Positions 45,309 through 55,972 of a stretch of DNA of 64,000 nucleotides are shown here, in pieces. The notes beneath the pieces were generated by a model. That model searched no databases, was not told the origin of the DNA, and saw only the letters and a list, made by a program, of their open reading frames with translations. The stretch spans positions 7,895,118 through 7,959,117 of the forward strand of contig NC_062977.1 of assembly GCF_023078275.1 (NCBI RefSeq), given 5' to 3'. Numbering within the stretch: the stretch's first letter is position 1; each line of letters starts with the position of its first letter. The DNA comes from Leguminivora glycinivorella (taxonomy: Eukaryota > Arthropoda > Insecta > Lepidoptera > Tortricidae). The translations under genes were made by a program, and so were the position numbers.

Positions 45309-45518
45309 GAGACCTATCCGAGAGGTCTCCTGGTCCAGGACACTAGCTGCCAGCTCTACTTCTCCGCGGATTTCCCCTAATAAAGCAAGGTCATCAGCGT
45401 ACCCTATCACCTTGTCGCGTGCCGCTCAGCTCCAGCCGTGTGTCCAACGCTAACACTTTTCCTACCACATGTTCAAGGGCTAAGTTAAAGAGCACAGGTG
45501 ATAAGGCATCTCCCTAGC
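45309..45518 (-). pseudogene. RTE-type reverse transcriptase relic
   Basis: Minus-strand translation gives GDALSPVLFNLALEHVV, then after a frameshift IGYADDLALLGE. These are the reverse-transcriptase motif before the active site and the YADD active-site box, in correct order and spacing for an RTE-clade LINE. The region is interrupted by a frameshift and has no start. It was not visible as a single open frame. Confidence 0.8.
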
Positions 45519-45875
45519 TAGCTAGCTGCGCAGGATCGGGATAAGTGGTGTACTCTTATTTTGGAGGCCAGGATTCTCTTTGGATCGCAGAGCCATATTA
45601 GTTAGTTAGTTCTTGATCGTACTTACATGTAATCGTAATTACATAGATATAGGATTTTTAGTGGATATGTAAGTGGTAAATGCAATTAAATGACAATTAC
45701 CTACGTATACAGCTCTTACTAGACTTGAAACTGGGCTGTGACAAAAGCGCTGTTGTTTTAGAAGCAATACTAATAGGTACGAGTACGACATTACGTGCTC
45801 CTTATGAGTATCAGTTTACAGTGGAATCGCTGATTTTTACTAGTCTAATTTACATATATACTAACCCCCTTATTC

Positions 45876-45984
45876 ATAAACGTAGGTACACTAAAGTTAT
45901 CAAGCCGGTAAAGTTCGTTTGTCCCTTTCTATCACACGAATACGTTGGAAATGGACAAACGAACTTTATTGGCTTGATAACTAT
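45876..45984. repeat. Inverted repeat (MITE-like)
   Basis: TAGTTATCAAGCC-type arms: AAAGTTATCAAGCCGGTAAA at 45892 faces TTTATTGGCTTGATAACT at 45965, with GTTCGTTTGTCC / GGACAAACGAAC inside. About 30-bp arms around a 25-nt loop. Confidence 0.75.
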
Positions 45985-46243
45985 GGAGTAAGTATATTAC
46001 CATTCAAAAGATACACCTAAAAGTAAATACTGCATCAAAATAATCTCACCAAAAGGTCAAAATGTCGTACGAACAAATTAAATATTTTTAGCGAAATATA
46101 TACCTATCTTACTTTCCCTATCCTGCTGTTCCCAAGTTAAATCTTTATTTTCCGTTTCTTGTGAAAATATCTGCTCAGCGATTACAGTAAAATACCAAAA
46201 TCCTAGTTGAGTATCCTTACAAATTGAATGTATAAAGACGTAC

Positions 46244-46325
46244 CTCGACCGCCTCGTTGTTGGATCTTTCATAACCATAACTTCTGTGATTTCGCCGAAT
46301 TTGCTAAAGTAATCTCGAAGGCTTT
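46244..46325 (-). CDS. Rbp6: Musashi-family RNA-binding protein, exon of first RRM
   Basis: The one convincing host exon. On the minus strand a pyrimidine-rich acceptor (CTCTCCTTTCCAG) precedes 46325, and the donor GAG|GTACGT follows 46244. The 82 nt read 2 + 26 codons + 2: a split Glu, then SLRDYFSKFGEI, TEVMVMKDPTTRRS, and a split Arg. This covers helix 1, strand 2 and the loop of an RRM. The split Arg should be the first residue of the RNP-1 motif (R-GFGFVTF type) in the next exon. The peptide fits Rbp6 and vertebrate Musashi better than Drosophila msi in my memory of the families. These proteins bind mRNA 3' UTRs (UAG-containing sites) and control translation, largely in neural and germline cells. 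The flanks are introns; the donor read-through frame seen to 46078 is intronic. Neighbouring RRM exons were not found in the window. Confidence 0.92.
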
Positions 46326-47821
46326 CTGGAAAGGAGAGAAAAAATTTGGTTAAACAATGTTCAGTAAACTTTTAATAGGAATCGGAAAGTTCAATAGTTA
46401 GATGAGAATGGTGACACAGGGTATATTTATAACCTTAGTTACGAAAAAGACATATTTCTAGTTCTAGACATAAAAAAGTAGGTTACTTTATGCATTGGAA
46501 CATATTAAATCCGTAGAGTATCAATATCCAGTCCGGTGGCATTAGCTTGGCATCCACGTAAAGAAATCACTTAGCCAAATTGAATATGATTTTAATCCTG
46601 GCAAATACCGCGTGCGTGGGTAAGGGAAATGCTAGTTTGAAAAAATAAAGTAAACGAATGTATGTTGAATTTTATTATCAGAGGGTTAGTATTTTCCGAA
46701 TGCGAAAAGTTACGAAAAGTATTGGTACAGCGACAAAGAACGCTCATGGTACATTCACTCAACACTTCCACACAATAGAAGGGTCTCGTTTTGTAACGTC
46801 GAAGCCTTTTCGATTCGCAGTCCATAAAAGTAAGACGATAAGAGCCGTTCCCTTCAAATGACTGAAGGAGTCGTCAGGCAGAATGTTCGAGAGCGCACGC
46901 TCCGCAGAACCGTTCCGGTTGTTTATCGTGTCACGAGAGATTTGCTTCGACAGGGAGCTCGAGTATTTAGTATCGAGTTTCTCTATTTATGTTGGCTTGT
47001 TAAAACGTCTCGAATGTTTGCCTTAAATACATGCAAGGAGCATCCGCGAGATTTGTTTGCGGCCGCGCCGCCCTAAGTCTCACTAATGGATAGGGTTCCC
47101 TATAAAATGAATATTCTGATTTTCCACGTTCACGTTTTAGACCTGCTTTACATAATTTCCGGTCAGTGACTAACGTGGTATTTTGTCGAAACATTTTTCA
47201 ATTAATGTAATGAAAGTACTTATAAGCAACGCCTACGTTGGCGGTGGTTTTTTTCTCATTAACGCGGTAGGTATTTCAGGTTAAATTCAATAATATTTAC
47301 ATATGGAACAACCATTCCATTTTTTGCATAATTACCTAAGTTGTGGGCTGCTACTTTCGCCTACCATTAGGCCTTGTCTGATCGTTTGTCTCCTATGTTA
47401 CAAAAGTAATTAAAATAGAACCACCTTTTTCTCGCACCATATCCACGCAAGTGGAAAAACTCTCGCAGCTACATACTTAAACCCTAATTGTAATAAAAAA
47501 TATGCAAAATTTAAAAGACATACGCGACCTCGAGTTATGTATGAATATGCGAGTCGATAAATGTATGTTAATCAATTTATTGTATTGAAATTATGAACGA
47601 ACCTTGAATTGTTTGAATGTGTAATGATCGGTATTATTTAACTTATTTTTTGTGCACTGTCTGGTCTAAAATACAATACAATACCTACTTGTATGTTTGA
47701 AATATTTTGTCAGTTTTATTCACAAAGTATGTATTTCCGAAAAGAAGGTAAAGGATGATAGGATTAAAAAAGAAAATACAAAAATCAGGGAATGAATCTC
47801 GACTTATTTTTAATTTGTTAT
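46326..47821. other. Intronic sequence upstream of the RRM exon
   Basis: Repeat-poor. A GC-richer tract at 46780-47090 (GAGCGCACGCTCCGCAGAAC and GCGGCCGCGCCGCCC) looks unique and could be regulatory. Frames of 60-77 codons here lack motifs. Confidence 0.35.
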
Positions 47822-48036
47822 AATCCTGTCCGGTCCTGGGTTCGAATACCGGAAAGGGCATTTATTTGTGGAGCACAGATATTTGTTTCTGAGTCATGGA
47901 TGTTTTATATGTATATAAGTATGTATTTATCTATTTAAGTATGTATATCTGCGCTTAGCACACATACAAGCTTTGCTTAGTTTGGGGCTAAGTTGATCGG
48001 TGTAAGGTGTCCCCAATATTTATTATTTATTTATTA
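47822..48036 (+). mobile_element. SINE, 5'-truncated copy
   Basis: Retains the B box (GGGTTCGAATACC) but not the A box. The body (GGAGCACAGATATTTGTTTC, TTTGCTTAGTTTGGGGC) and TTATTTATT tail match 1616-1885. Confidence 0.85.
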
Positions 48037-48510
48037 ATTATGTTCATACTTTTAAGACTATTTTTGAAGAGGAAATAGATTTAACAAGCATAGGTATGTC
48101 AGAATTATCAATATGCTAAGCGACAACCCTGCATGCAGTGCGTTGCAATTTATCGCGTGGTTAACTATAACTTTAACCACTTCCTTAAGTAAACATCCAT
48201 ACCTAGTCGCGTGTATTTACTTCTGTTTAACATTGAAATGACTGCGAGCGCTGCATTTGCTTGGCACATACACACGATCACATTCAGTGTGTGAAACCAT
48301 TTCGGTATAATTAAATGTGGGATGTTTGAATGGAGAAGGCTCGAATGTATTATTATGTTCCAAATTATTATTTCTTCTAAAACGTATTTTATACCAAAAA
48401 AAATCGTGTGACTTTTTCTTTCTTCACAAGGAAGAAAAAGCAATACTTTGATGATCACTGTATTTGTAAATTATATGTTTTACTTATGTTTAGTTTATTT
48501 GACCAAATAA
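48037..48510. other. Non-coding stretch, nothing recognised
   Basis: The 97-codon minus frame at 48165-48458 has no recognisable motif. Confidence 0.3.
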
Positions 48511-50060
48511 TTTTTTTTTTGTTGTATGGTACCAAATTTGGCATGTCCTACCTCTTCTGACAAAGATTGCACAAATTCTATACCACTTTTTTACAGGCGT
48601 TTGATATTTATGCATAAATAAATAAATTGTCTTTCAGAAATTATTAGTTTTGAATGAATATTAGTCATATTTTTAATAAAAACTTCTGTTTGAAGTCAAC
48701 AAAAGTGTTGTTTTTCCCATGTCCTACCATGAAGTACTTATGTTTCATAGGCGTTAAAATATTATTTTTGTATCATAACAATATGTTTTTATTTACTTAA
48801 ATATTTCTTTGTACATTAATTTCTAATTTAAACAACGCTTTATCTATCAAAAATAGTTTTAGAATACTAAAAAATCATTTCAAACATAAACCACAAAAAG
48901 TAGCTCTGTGGAAAATCCTACTGAGTTACGGAGAAATTTCCAATATTTACTTATTTTACTACTAACGTGGTAGGTTATTTTTTATTCTGGCAACATAATA
49001 ATGTCTTGCCGTGTACGCCATATTGGTTATTTGTTGTCAGTCGCACGCCACAACTCGTGAAGGAAGTATTTGTTCGAGCGTGTTTTAGAGGTCCGTTTCT
49101 GAGTACCACATAGTGACTACGTTTTCGAAGGTATATTGTATATTTTATTAAGAAACTACCTGTTCATATTACTAGTTAGTTTATCTATTTTAATAATATA
49201 TAACGTTTATGGGAAGAGTTTGTATAATTTAATTTACAACCAGAATTTTGTTTCTCAAAGGCGTAACCGTTACGTTCCATTGAGAAATATTGTTTCTCAG
49301 TGGATGAAAAAGTAACTCAGTGGAACGATAAAGCCGCGTTATAAGTACACATTTATATTTTCATATCATATTACATTAAAAAAAATTATCGTCACTTTTT
49401 TACATGGAAATTTAATTATTTTCATGAATGTGATGCAATATACAAAGAAAACAAATTACTAAATTAAGGGCCTCAATTTTCATACGTGAGGCGTAAAATG
49501 AGTCCAAAAAGTTAATATTTTGAAGACACTGAATATGTACACTTTTTCTGAAAAGGGCTCAGTTATTTTTTTATTTTTGTATTTGAGATATTAACATCCA
49601 CGTAAAAAACAGTTTGCTTAATTGTTTGACGTAGTTAAATTAGCTCCATGTTAATCGCACCCTTAGTTTTATGTTACGTTCCACTGAGAAATTGTCCTAG
49701 CATTTTCTTAGATGTAAATTTAAATTTTTATAAGATTTTGTTAGCCTTACCTACCTGTGAGTATGATATTATATAAATTTAACATCTTCTTTACATTTAA
49801 TAGGAGTTTATAGTTAATTTTTCTACAGATTTTTATGTTTTTACGAAAAAGTTTTGAAGTTTTTTGACCACAATGTCACTCAGTGGATATGTAAAAGTGA
49901 TTTTTAGAGGGTTCTTTTGTGTTTATTCTACTGTTTTTTTTAAATTTAAGTTCATTTTGTTTTGATTTCTAATATTAATAAAAGATTTCACATATATACG
50001 TCTTTTTTTGTTATTTTTATACATTAGTAAGTTTGTAACTCAGTGGATCACCCAGCTCCA
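48511..50060. repeat. Long AT-rich repeat-like region with recurring CTCAGTGGA
   Basis: Its start (48511-48552) is the reverse complement of 16820-16860. CATGTCCTACC occurs at 48542 and 48719. CTCAGTGGA occurs at 49296, 49316, 49878 and 50039, and its inverse TCCACTGAG at 49680, with a near match at 49278. No reading frame. Probably one long, decayed interspersed element. Confidence 0.45.
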
Positions 50061-50315
50061 GAAACACCGATTAAAGTTCATTTTTTTCTGAGTTTTTACA
50101 AAAATGCTATTAATTTCATTGAATTTTATGTAGATGAATGACTAATGAACACGAAAAAACAATTATTATCATGCAAACTAACAACATTTATAAAAACACA
50201 AGTTTTTCAAAACGCTACAACAAAATAAAAATCCGCCCTGGTATGCTTTCTTTTACTTCATGAATCTGTTTTGATTTTACTATTGTAATTGTATCACCGC
50301 TCACAGTCTCTCTGC

Positions 50316-50418
50316 TTAGCCTCGAGGTTGAGTGGTAGAGAATGCTTTAAAGCATTAAGTCCGCCTTTTTGTACTGCAAGATTTTTCTTTCGTGCAATAA
50401 AGTTTTTTTTTATGGGAT
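50316..50418 (+). repeat. LINE 3' end
   Basis: GGTTGAGTGGTAGAGAATGC, CATTAAGTCCGCCTTTTTGT, GTGCAATAAAGTTT: a common lepidopteran LINE 3' terminus with polyadenylation-like AATAAA. The next repeat begins at once after it. Confidence 0.6.
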
Positions 50419-50535
50419 AGGAGGCAAACGAGCAGACAGGTCGCCTGATGGTAAGCGATCACTGCCGCCCATGGACACCAGAAACACCAGAGGTGTTGGA
50501 GGTGCGTTGCCGGCCTTTAAAGATGGGGATTAAAT
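50405..50535 (+). repeat. Interspersed repeat, GGATAGGAGGCAAACGAGC family, copy 2
   Basis: Same order as 23617-23750, ending GTTGCCGGCCTTTAAAG then a (TAAA)n-like tail. Confidence 0.75.
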
Positions 50536-51149
50536 AAATAAATCACTGGCGGGATAGAAAAGGTGATGTGAAACCATTCTTTTGCAGCTGCATCGCGTAA
50601 AGTTCCCGATTAATACCTAGTAGGTAATTAAGTACAAACAGGCCATCACGAGAGGCTTATTGCGGGATACATTCCAATTTAAAGTTCCTTCAATCCGGGT
50701 TCCGAGGCGCTTGCAAAACCAAATGTTGGACCATGCTTTTAAAGTCGATTTTCGACTTGTTTAGAAGTAAACTTTTCTAATCTGACCAGGCCGCCACGGC
50801 TTTAGGGTCCGCACTTCGGAACAGTAATGAAAAGTAACGATTGCATTTTGACTGTACCATTAATCACCTAGGACATACTGCTGCGGCGCATTTTACACTT
50901 TTTATTCTTCTTTGTTGTGAGCAAAGTGAACGTAATGGAACGTGCATTGGCTTAATTCAATTATTACATTATTATGTAAATCGGGGACATTGGGAATTCG
51001 TCAAAGTTTTTAATCACGTTTAAATTCAGAACGAATTGCATTTACTGCAGATGTTCTGTAAATATTAAGTGAATAATTCAAAATTACTTATTTTCTGACA
51101 AAATAAGCTGTAACAACAAGGAAAAAAGTTTCGTTTTACTTATTATGAA
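50536..51149. other. Non-coding stretch, nothing recognised
   Basis: A unique-looking tract with no motif-bearing frame. Confidence 0.35.
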
Positions 51150-51328
51150 CCAGCTTTTGTACGCGGCTTCGCTCGCGTTAGAAAGAGACAAAAAGTAGCC
51201 TTTGTCACTCTCCATCCCTTCAACTATCTCCATTTTAAAAATCACGTCAATTCGTCGCTCCGTTTTGCCGTGAAAGACGGACAAACAAACAGACACACAC
51301 ACTTTCCCATTTATAATATTAACATGGA
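51150..51328 (-). mobile_element. Short Helitron-like element, copy 4
   Basis: Same family as 14395-14572; the 3' CTAG is changed to CTGG on the minus strand, and the 5' TCCATGTTAATATTATAA is recognisable. Confidence 0.8.
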
Positions 51329-51804
51329 TAAAACGAAAAAAATAAAATTTTAACTGTTTAGGACTAAAGAAAGTTTTGCATTAACTAGTAACAATTAATT
51401 TTTGTATAAGTTAGAATTGGCCTGTTTTAAATGTGATATTGTTAATTCAATATTATATATGTGCTACAAGTATTTATTGTACCTACATGAATCCAAATGT
51501 AGCATGAAGAAACCCTACTATGGTATTCTTTATATTATAAAGATAATCATAAATTATAATAAAGATTATTTAGCTAATAAGTAGTATATAATTCGACAAT
51601 TATCTCAATCGTATCGTGTACCTTTCGTGTACACAAATCAGCCTTACAAAGTGTGTGTATATTTTATTTAGATGATGCCATTGCCTACTAGGCAATACTG
51701 GGGAGCCAGTGCGAAGGACAGCGGGGTAGATTCGGCACAGTTGCTCAACCACCATAAAATTAGCATTTGGCTGGCGAGTAGCGTTTCCATCCGAACACAA
51801 GTTG
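51329..51804. other. Non-coding; possible repeat at 51670-51790
   Basis: GTTGCTCAACCACCATAAAA at 51739 recurs at 53757 and, with changes, at 58631, so a diffuse interspersed repeat lies here. The overlapping frames (minus 66 and plus 60 codons) are unrecognised. Confidence 0.35.
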
Positions 51805-51955
51805 TAGCGGTACCTGGGTACCTAGCCAACATCACAATCGGTTACGCTTCATAGCTATCTCTCTCTAGCGCTCTTCTATAGTGACGCGACAGAGCTAGAC
51901 TGCATTTCGGTCGCCACGTATCGTCAACGATTGTCACTTCGGCTAGGTCGGCTGA
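51805..51955. mobile_element. Diverged MITE related to 21803
   Basis: CTAGCCAACATCACAA, CATAGCTATCTCTCTCTAGC, GACGCGACAGAGC, CACTTCGGCTAGG follow the same order as the element at 21803-21980. Confidence 0.55.
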
Positions 51956-52390
51956 ATTATTCGACCGCACTTCTCGAGAGATTGGAGATTTTGTACGTCT
52001 AAGAACTACACGGACATTGGGGGCTATCGCGGAGGTTTTTGTTTGCATTTTGTCCCTTTTTCCTTATTCTTGTTCATTCTCAGATAGTGCCGAAGGAAGA
52101 TGCTTTGCGGAATTAGATTGCGGTATACACAAATCAATTTTAGCCAGATTTCCTTAAAAAAGATTACTTGTAAGTAATAATAGTTTTTTTTTTATTATTC
52201 TATACGTCAAATTATTGTATGTATGTAGGTAAGCCTACTTTACTATCTGAGAAATATTACTACAAACACAAAAGTGACTCACATTTCAGTAAATAGGTTA
52301 TTAAAAACTAATAGAAATATAGAATAATCTTTATATCTTGTATTTGCTATACTAAGAACTTGCTTACCGTTCGTTAAGTACTTAAATATC

Positions 52391-52600
52391 ATAAGGTATA
52401 GCGGGGCAAATCTGGACGGGGGGGCAAATGATACTGGTCCATTTTTCCGTGTTTGCATTGGTTATTAAATAGTGTCCGCCAGTTGTATATGGTAGGCGTG
52501 TTCAGTGGATACATGTAGAACTTAACATCATAGTGTAATAATGAAAAAATGGATCAGTTACAATGGCCCCTCAGTCGAGATTTGCCCCGCTGTCCCTTAT
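52391..52600. mobile_element. MITE, GTAAGGTACAGCGGGGC family, copy 2
   Basis: 210 bp, ends ATAAGGTATAGCGGGGCAAA and TTTGCCCCGCTGTCCCTTAT, with GGCGTGTTCAGTGGATACAT inside as in the copy at 31837. Confidence 0.83.
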
Positions 52601-52894
52601 AGCTTTTTACATATGGAAGTCTGTAAAAAGCTAGAATATGCCACGTAAAAGTTATTTATCCGAGCAAGTCCAGACCGGGAAGTGTTCCATTTATTAAGTT
52701 TACTGCGTTTAACTTTGCCCCTTAAAACAACATTTGCTCGTCGGCTCACCTCCAAGTAAGCTTTAAGGGTGCATTTAACATTTACTTGCATTCACGCGTG
52801 TACCTCTACTTATTTTATACTTAATATTTACTGATTGTGTCGCTTTTTGGCTTTCGCACCTCGAAAGGAAATAGCATAACCAAAAAAAAAAATC

Positions 52895-53060
52895 CGACAT
52901 AAATAGTAAACCTATTTTCATGAGACATGGCGAAGAACGCTCCCGAGTAATCCAGCTTTCAAACAAAAAAACTACTAAATCTAAATCAGTTCATCCGTTC
53001 GGGAGCTACGATGCCACAGACAGACAGACACAAGTTTTTGCGTCGGGGGTTAAAAATCTG
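52895..53060 (+). repeat. Interspersed repeat ending GCGTCGGGGGTTAAAAA, copy 2
   Basis: Matches 4344-4569, with a shortened (ACAG)n run. Confidence 0.7.
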
Positions 53061-53190
53061 TACCCTTATAGGATCACTCTGTTGTCCGTCTGCCTGTCCG
53101 TCCGTCTATCTGGCTGTCTGTCTCTCAACACTTTTTTCTCAGAAATGCGTGGAGGTATCTATTTACATATATCAGATACACAAGTTTAGC
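53061..53190 (+). repeat. CTGTCCGTC-rich repeat fragment
   Basis: GGATCACTCTGTTGTCCGTC, then a (CTGT)n-like run, joined directly to the preceding repeat. Part of an interspersed family by appearance. Confidence 0.4.
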
Positions 53191-53454
53191 GTCCCTTAGA
53201 GCTGCAAAAAAATTAAAGCAAACTAAGCCATCTCAATCAAAAGATGCAGCCTTTATGCCGCAAATTCCCGCAAAATTTTGACACTCGCAAGGGAATCAAA
53301 ACCCGTAATCCCGTGAACTCTGAATCTTTAAATTTTGTACGAAGCAATGTCTCACAGCCTAAAGGAAAAATTGCGAAAACCGTTATTTATGTAATACATA
53401 AATAGTTATATCATGTACTACAAAAATATTTAATAATTTTCAACTTTGTACCGT

Positions 53455-53495
53455 GAACCAAACAAACAGACACACACACTTTCCCATTTATAATA
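53455..53495 (-). repeat. Fragment of the short Helitron family
   Basis: AACAAACAGACACACACACT and TTCCCATTTATAATA match the 5' part of the Helitrons. Confidence 0.6.
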
Positions 53496-54078
53496 GGTGC
53501 AACTTTGCGAACCCTCCGACTCGCACTTGCCCAGTTTTTATTTACAGTTTCGTAAAAAAGTATTTCGAATAACTTATCATCAACAACAGATTAAAATCTG
53601 TACAAAACTATGCAAAAAATATCTTACTTGCGGTAATGAATCCACAGCATCATTAAATTGCTATTTTTGCACACGGAAGCCGCATATCGCATATCGGTAA
53701 TGACGTAGCGGCGTACTATAATATTTTATACCTTTTGTCGGCGCGCCACGCAGCAGTTGCTCAACCACCATTAAATTGGAAGTCACCATATTACTGGAAC
53801 TAGCGCGGCTGATATACGTCTATATCGCTGAACCACTTTAATTATTACCCTCGAGCTCAGAACTAAGTTTAATAGGGGTAGGTAGATTGGTTTTTAGATC
53901 AATTTATATTTAGTAACGATCTTAAAATCTGTTAGCTATATGAACCTTTTTGACTTACTTATTAATATCAAGTTTGGATTATATTTCAATTTTATATTTT
54001 ATGAATAATAAACTTGTAACTATACGTAAGCGGCGTTTGGATTTTGGTGTCAGTATATGAATACAAAACACATGGTTT
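53496..54078. other. Non-coding stretch
   Basis: Contains GTTGCTCAACCACCATTAAA (53757). Nothing else recognised. Confidence 0.35.
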
Positions 54079-54300
54079 TTAATCCCTGACGCAAAGATGA
54101 CGGGGTGTTATAAGTTTGACGTGTCTGTCTGTCTGTTTGTCTGGCTGTGTGTGTGTCTGTCTGTGGCATCGTAGCTCCCGAACGGATGAACCGATTTAGA
54201 TTTAGTTTTTTTTTGTCTGAAAGCTGAGTTAGTCGGAAGTTTTCTTAGCCATGTTTCATGAAAATCGGTCTACTATGTCGCAGTAGGGGGTTTTTTCATA
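54079..54300 (-). repeat. Interspersed repeat ending GCGTCGGGGGTTAAAAA, copy 3
   Basis: Reverse orientation: TTTTTAATCCCTGACGCAAA, a (TGTC)n run, CCCGAACGGATGAACCGA, ATGTTTCATGAAAATCGG. Confidence 0.75.
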
Positions 54301-54477
54301 ATTTTAATTTTGTGGTTAGGTTATTATACATAAGAAAGTCTAGGCACTACATCATGTTATGAATATCAATAAAAGGCAATTTTCTAAAGGTTCAAAGACG
54401 GTAGGTACAGGTTTGAATTGTTCAAACAGGTAATACTTAATATTGTCTTCGGTTACCGCGATAGTTACTCATGAAAT

Positions 54478-54640
54478 ATAACTATGGAAACGGATTATAT
54501 CGCGTATAATGAATTTACAATTCATCCCGACGTTTCGAACACTTTACAACATTCGTGGTCAACGGGTAACTGAGAAAAAATTACAATGTGCAAAAGCTAC
54601 CCACATACAAGAAAAATAAGGAATACTTAGTACAGTCGGC
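54478..54640. repeat. Penelope-type terminal-repeat fragment
   Basis: ATCGCGTATAATGAATTTAC, CCCGACGTTTCGAACACTTT, ATTCGTGGTCAACGGGTAAC follows the same plan as the Penelope terminus at 20996-21059 (ATCGCGTATAAC, CCAACGTTTCAAGGACGGCG, TTGTCCCCGTG). Read on the minus strand it contains GTTCGAAACGTC, the kind of GAAAC-GUC core found in hammerhead ribozymes. Confidence 0.55.
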
Positions 54641-54974
54641 ATGAAATATTCTTGATCGACCAGTATGTTAGTTATTTATAAACATAATTATATATCAGGA
54701 TTATCCGACGGTTATCCAAGATTTTTCAAGCGAAAGTAAAGCTTGGAAGTCTTTTGAAAGTGAAAGTATTTTCTAGTCAGGAAAACGTTCAATGACTGAA
54801 GATTGTTCAGTGACCATAAAATCGAAATTCGGTCGGGCTCCGTTCAACCCCTTACACTACACGTAGATATGTACAGATAACATCAAAATTGTTTACAATA
54901 ATTATTTATTCAGGACACGTTCGCGCAATACCAGCCTAAGTCAGTAGTATATCAAGGCTGGTTTAGATAGATCT

Positions 54975-55540
54975 AAAAACCGGCCAAGAGCGTGTCGGGC
55001 CACGCTCAGTGTAGGGTTCCGTAGTTTTCAGTATTTTTCTCAAAAACTGCTGAACCTATCAAGTTCAAAACAATTTTCCTAGAAAGTCTTTATAAAGTTC
55101 TACTTTTGTGATTTTTTTCATATTTTTTAAACATATGGTTCAAAAGTTAGAGGGGGGGACGCACTTTTTTTTCCTTTAGGAGCGATTATTTCCGAAAATA
55201 TTAATATTATCAAAAAACGATCTTAGTAAACCCTTATTCATTTTCAAATACCTATCCAACAATATATCACACGTTGGGGTTGGAATGAAAAAAAATATCA
55301 GCCCCCACTTTACATGTAGGGGGGGTACCCTAATAAAACATGTTTTTCCATTTTTTATTTTTGCACTTTGTTGGCATGATTGATATACATATTGGTACCA
55401 AATTTCAGGTTTCTAGTGGTAATGGTTACTGAGATTATCCGCGGACGGACGGACGGACGGACGGACGGACGGACGGACGGACGGACAGACAGACATGGCG
55501 AAACTATAAGGGTTCCTAGTTGACTACGGAACCCTAAAAA
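54975..55540 (+). repeat. Interspersed repeat AAAACCGGCC...CCCTAAAAA, copy 3
   Basis: Full-length, (GGAC)n at 55442-55486. Same orientation as all other copies. Confidence 0.88.
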
Positions 55541-55715
55541 TAGGGTATCTTTTGGTGTTTCTTGTTTAAGATACATACTATTTTTGCGGTGACTTTTATG
55601 TTAATTTCGAAATTCGAGTTTTGTCTGACTAGTGGTTGCCGAAGCTTCCCAGGATTTTTTAAAGAACTAGCTAAGGTCACAATAGCTATCCACTTCAAGA
55701 ACGAAATACTTTATA

Positions 55716-55864
55716 TCGTCACTACTTTGAAAAAATCTCGTATCTCACGCTGCTTCTCAAAGTTAAAACGCAGTAAGTCTATATGCATTCCATACATACT
55801 TACTACAATTTTATTTTCATTGACAGACGAAGATATTTACAAGTTTTTTTTAAAGTAGTGACGA
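55716..55864. mobile_element. MITE with TCGTCACTA termini, copy 2
   Basis: 149 bp with TA on each side (55714-55715 and 55865-55866). Reverse complement of 34437-34580 with about nine-tenths identity by eye. Confidence 0.85.
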
Positions 55865-55972
55865 TATCTCAATTCTCTTTCATATCAGCACAATAATGAC
55901 CGTTGTGTTTCGATGGCTATACACAGAGATTGTGATGCAATGTGGTCTCAGAATTTTGAAAATTTCCATGGA

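Noticed and set aside
46078..46243. C-terminal extension of the RRM exon (YVFIHSICKDTQ and on)
   Set aside because: It reads through the splice donor GTACGT; this is intron translation, not part of the RRM.
52920..53199. 89- and 62-codon plus frames
   Set aside because: They run across the interspersed repeat and (CTGT)n sequence; no ATG-led conserved peptide.
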